Assembly: GCA_016764535.1 (NCBI GenBank)
Contig: JAESRR010000084.1
Span: 1 to 8,811, forward strand
Origin: Cohaesibacteraceae bacterium
GTDB lineage: Bacteria; Pseudomonadota; Alphaproteobacteria; Rhizobiales; Cohaesibacteraceae
Length of the DNA: 8,811 bases
Direction: 5' to 3'
This document shows, piece after piece, positions 6,808 through 8,811 of the stretch. The stretch's first letter is position 1; each line of letters opens with the position of its first letter. Under the pieces are notes generated by a model that ran no database searches, was not told where the DNA came from, and worked only from the letters and a program-made list of their open reading frames with translations. A program made the translations under genes and the position numbers.

Positions 6808-7617
6808 CTAATGGATGTTTTTTAAAAACGGTAGAATATTTTCCCGCAGCAATTCGGGCTTGTAGACAGGAAACATGTGGTTTTCTCCTTCAAGTGCGAT
6901 CACTTGCGCACCATCGATGCGGTTGGCCAGTTCTGCACTTTCCTGTCTTGTGCCAAATTCGTCCCTTGTGCCGGATATTACGAGCGTGGGGCAGGCAATT
7001 TTTTTGTAATCGCTTTTATCAAGTTCAAGCGGTCTAATCCACATTGGCCAGGCCTGGCACATTAACTGGTACCAGTTGGTTTGTTTATGCGCCCACCAGA
7101 GTGACATCGCATGCAAGGGAAACTTGATGGAGTATGCACCTTTTGTCGGCGGGTGGCGGTAGTTCGGGGTTCCGTAATAACGTTCGATACCGCGCTTGAA
7201 ACTGTCGGACACTCCAATAAACGGGTGTATGCCAATCAGTATCTGTCGCGCAAACAGTTTGGGGCTGTACACCGACATATGCAGAGCGATCAACGCGCCT
7301 GAAGAATGACCCACCACCGAGGGTTTTTGTTTATCGAGGCCAAGCGCTTCCAGAAACCCGATCATGTCCCACGCCAACTGACCGTAGGAAGTGAATTTAC
7401 TATCAGGATTATTTGTACGGCCATGACCGCGATGGTCGGGCGATATAATGTGGAAGTGCTGGGTTGCCAAAGGTTCATAATGTTTGGACCAGTTCAAATG
7501 TCCTGTCAGCGCGCCACCATGAAACAGGATCAAAAGCGGTGCCTCGACGGGTCCCGTTTCAAGATAGGAAAACCGCACACCATTACTTTCGATGTATTTC
7601 CTTTTGACGGTTCCCAT
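6808..7617 (-). CDS. Alpha/beta-hydrolase fold enzyme
   Basis: A 269-residue alpha/beta hydrolase with no signal peptide, so probably cytoplasmic. The oxyanion-hole motif LILFHGG is at residues 29-35, DHRGHGRT at 61-68, the nucleophile elbow GHSSG at 103-107 (S105), the acid in SGTRDEF (D219) and the histidine in GENHMFP (H247), so the catalytic triad is complete. The cap region (about 135-200) is unusually rich in Trp and Tyr, which suggests a hydrophobic or aromatic substrate. The family covers esterases, lactonases, C-C hydrolases, peptidases and dehalogenases; the substrate cannot be told from sequence. The ATG has AGGAA ending 9 bases upstream. The gene lies 11 bp before a LuxR-type regulator, so a role in making, trimming or degrading that regulator's ligand is an attractive inference. 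Upstream, 63 bp without a terminator separate it from the truncated barrel. Confidence 0.9.
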   Translation of the reverse strand: MGTVKRKYIESNGVRFSYLETGPVEAPLLILFHGGALTGHLNWSKHYEPLATQHFHIISPDHRGHGRTNNPDSKFTSYGQLAWDMIGFLEALGLDKQKPSVVGHSSGALIALHMSVYSPKLFARQILIGIHPFIGVSDSFKRGIERYYGTPNYRHPPTKGAYSIKFPLHAMSLWWAHKQTNWYQLMCQAWPMWIRPLELDKSDYKKIACPTLVISGTRDEFGTRQESAELANRIDGAQVIALEGENHMFPVYKPELLRENILPFLKNIH

Positions 7618-7680
7618 AGTGCCAGGTTCCTTTCGGCAGGATATGAATAGCCCGGTTTTATTTCCCTTTATTTGTTCTGT

Positions 7681-8562
7681 TTAGTTCAGCGGAATATTGA
7701 GTTTTCCGGTCAACGACCACGACCGAACATTATCCTGAAACAAACTGTAACTTGCACCAATACTGGAATTGATATTGTGATCCATGGCAAAATCGAACCC
7801 GCTTGTCAGCGTAGCGCCCAGACCGAGTTGCTTCGCCTTTTTGCCGTTAGCCAACGTGGCATCAAAATTCTCTCGATAATTAAAGCTGGCAGACAGACCG
7901 AGCGAGGAAGTGATTGAGGCAAACTTTCCGATATCAACAAAAGTTTTTGACAAAGTCGTACTGGCGCTGGCATCGGCACCTGTGACATCGGTCCCCGGGA
8001 TAAAAACGCCGGAATCATTGGTGTAGGATTGTGTTTTTACCCGCTTGACACCTGCACTTAATCCCATTGCGAGCTTTATCTGATTTGACAATTCAATGAT
8101 TTTGGACAAATCAAATTTTGCGGCAAATGCATCGGTATTAAATGTCCCCTCAGACGTGCCGACACGAATATCGTTGCGGCCATGGGTATATGTTGCTGAA
8201 ATTTTAGCATTGTAATTATTCTCCAACTGGCGAATTCCGGCAAAGGCAAGAGATACATAATCGACATCGAGCCGTGTGTCGGTTGCGGTCGCTTTTACGT
8301 GACCCCTGGTATACGCGCCTGTCATTCCGATAACTGTTACAGGATTGAGGCGACGTTGAAAGCCAAGGGCTATATTCCAGACCCTGCTGGGGCGTCTTGA
8401 GCCAGGGCGGTTCTGGCTGGCAAGAGAGCCGGAGGTATTAAGAAAAATCACCCAGGGCTGATCGGCGGACGGGTCACCAAAGTGATAACTTCCCTTGATA
8501 CCATCTCCATTGTAGGCGGAATTCATCTGCAATCCGGAATGGCCGGATTTGTTGATGACCAT
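7681..8562 (-). CDS. 5'-truncated outer-membrane beta-barrel (autotransporter-like translocator domain)
   Basis: The frame codes for about 293 residues from the ATG at 8562. It stays open further upstream to about 8625, giving sensible text ([17 protein letters not shown]) up to the join with argG sequence. The body is made of alternating amphipathic strands typical of an outer-membrane barrel: [83 protein letters not shown] and [11 protein letters not shown]. Size and pattern resemble an autotransporter translocator domain. There is no signal peptide at any available start, and the last residues (KLNIPLN) lack the usual C-terminal aromatic that BamA recognises. As it stands the product probably cannot be exported, so it may be a pseudogene remnant of a larger surface protein. 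The join at 8615 is where its own 5' part was lost. Confidence 0.68.
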   Translation of the reverse strand: MVINKSGHSGLQMNSAYNGDGIKGSYHFGDPSADQPWVIFLNTSGSLASQNRPGSRRPSRVWNIALGFQRRLNPVTVIGMTGAYTRGHVKATATDTRLDVDYVSLAFAGIRQLENNYNAKISATYTHGRNDIRVGTSEGTFNTDAFAAKFDLSKIIELSNQIKLAMGLSAGVKRVKTQSYTNDSGVFIPGTDVTGADASASTTLSKTFVDIGKFASITSSLGLSASFNYRENFDATLANGKKAKQLGLGATLTSGFDFAMDHNINSSIGASYSLFQDNVRSWSLTGKLNIPLN

Positions 8563-8741
8563 GTCAAATGGTTCGGTAGATATCTGTTGAGGCTGGGCGG
8601 CATAATTGGATGTTGTTGGCCGAGATCAGCAGTAAAGGTAACAACCTCACAACCGTATTCTACTTCGAGCCATTTCAAAATAACACTGGTGTCTAGTCCG
8701 CCTGAATAGGCAAGGACGACTTTTTTTACCTGCTTGGACAT
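8523..8741 (-). pseudogene. argG: argG (argininosuccinate synthase) 5' fragment fused to foreign sequence
   Basis: The first 42 codons read as an intact ArgG N-terminus: [19 protein letters not shown] with the ATP-pyrophosphatase P-loop SGGLDTS (13-19), then [13 protein letters not shown] (30-42). In ArgG the text would go on with about 360 more residues, beginning roughly GEELEPA. Here, from base 8615 leftwards, it switches to sequence that belongs, in another frame, to the outer-membrane barrel gene, and the argG frame ends after 72 codons at 8523. ArgG joins citrulline and aspartate in arginine synthesis; this fragment lacks the substrate-binding and tetramer regions and must be inactive. 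The start is supported by GGAG 7 bases upstream and a good promoter. Either argG was broken or partly duplicated here, or two unrelated pieces were joined during assembly. A working argG elsewhere would point to a partial duplication. Confidence 0.85.
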
Positions 8742-8780
8742 TAGAAACTCCGTTGGGGATAGGGGTAGTGGTCGCGGGTG

Positions 8781-8808
8781 AATATAGGCAGATTGCCTGC
8801 GCCGTCAA
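8781..8808 (-). promoter_or_regulatory. Sigma70-type promoter of the argG fragment
   Basis: On the - strand a -35 box TTGACG (8803-8808) and a -10 box TATATT (8781-8786) are separated by 16 bases, close to the sigma70 consensus. Transcription would start near 8774 and give a leader of about 33 bases before the argG ATG at 8741, with GGAG as ribosome binding site. With no terminator seen between 8741 and 6808, this promoter could also drive the truncated barrel and the hydrolase operon. Confidence 0.62.
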
Positions 8809-8811
8809 ACA

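Noticed and set aside
8482..8709. Open frame on the + strand opposite the argG/barrel junction
   Set aside because: It is the complement of recognised argG and barrel coding sequence, and the product has no recognisable features.
8400..8811. Insertion sequence or integrase causing the argG breakpoint
   Set aside because: No terminal inverted repeats, target duplication or transposase text could be found around the junction.

Overview
This window looks like accessory chromosomal DNA from a Gram-negative proteobacterium. Two genes encode outer-membrane beta-barrels, there is a hybrid histidine kinase with a NarL-type regulator, and the promoter at the right edge is sigma70-like. The intact N-terminus of the argininosuccinate synthase fragment reads like alphaproteobacterial ArgG. 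That lineage call is an inference of moderate to low confidence. No tRNA, rRNA, CRISPR array, transposase or integrase was seen.

Left part (1-3610). The C-terminal end of a pyridoxamine-phosphate-oxidase-like flavin protein enters from the left on the + strand. It converges on a membrane-anchored WD40-repeat gene (- strand) that is broken twice, by a stop codon and by a frameshift. A divergent intergenic region of 255 bp leads to a NarL/LuxR-type response regulator (+). This regulator converges, with only a 10-bp gap, on a six-helix membrane hybrid histidine kinase that carries its own receiver domain (-). The two are the likely signalling pair of the window.

Middle part (3611-5789), all on the - strand. 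An inverse-autotransporter (intimin/invasin-type) beta-barrel with almost no passenger is followed 47 bp later by a secreted protein of unknown function with six cysteines. A bidirectional-looking hairpin terminator closes the unit. The 270 bp upstream of the barrel hold an FNR/FixK-like motif (TTGTT-N4-ATCAA) and a perfect 14-bp palindrome, so this unit probably has its own regulated promoter.

Right part (5790-8811), also on the - strand and tightly packed. A truncated argG start with its promoter and ribosome binding site runs straight into a 5'-truncated outer-membrane barrel. Then come an alpha/beta hydrolase, a LuxR-type regulator with a divergent signal-binding domain and no LuxI beside it, and a small membrane protein that overlaps the regulator by 4 bases. 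The hydrolase, regulator and membrane protein look like one operon. The argG::barrel junction is the clearest structural oddity: it could be a real rearrangement that gives the operon a housekeeping promoter, or an assembly chimera.

The most promising candidates for undescribed biology are the passenger-less inverse-autotransporter barrel with its secreted neighbour, and the hydrolase / orphan LuxR / membrane-protein cassette.
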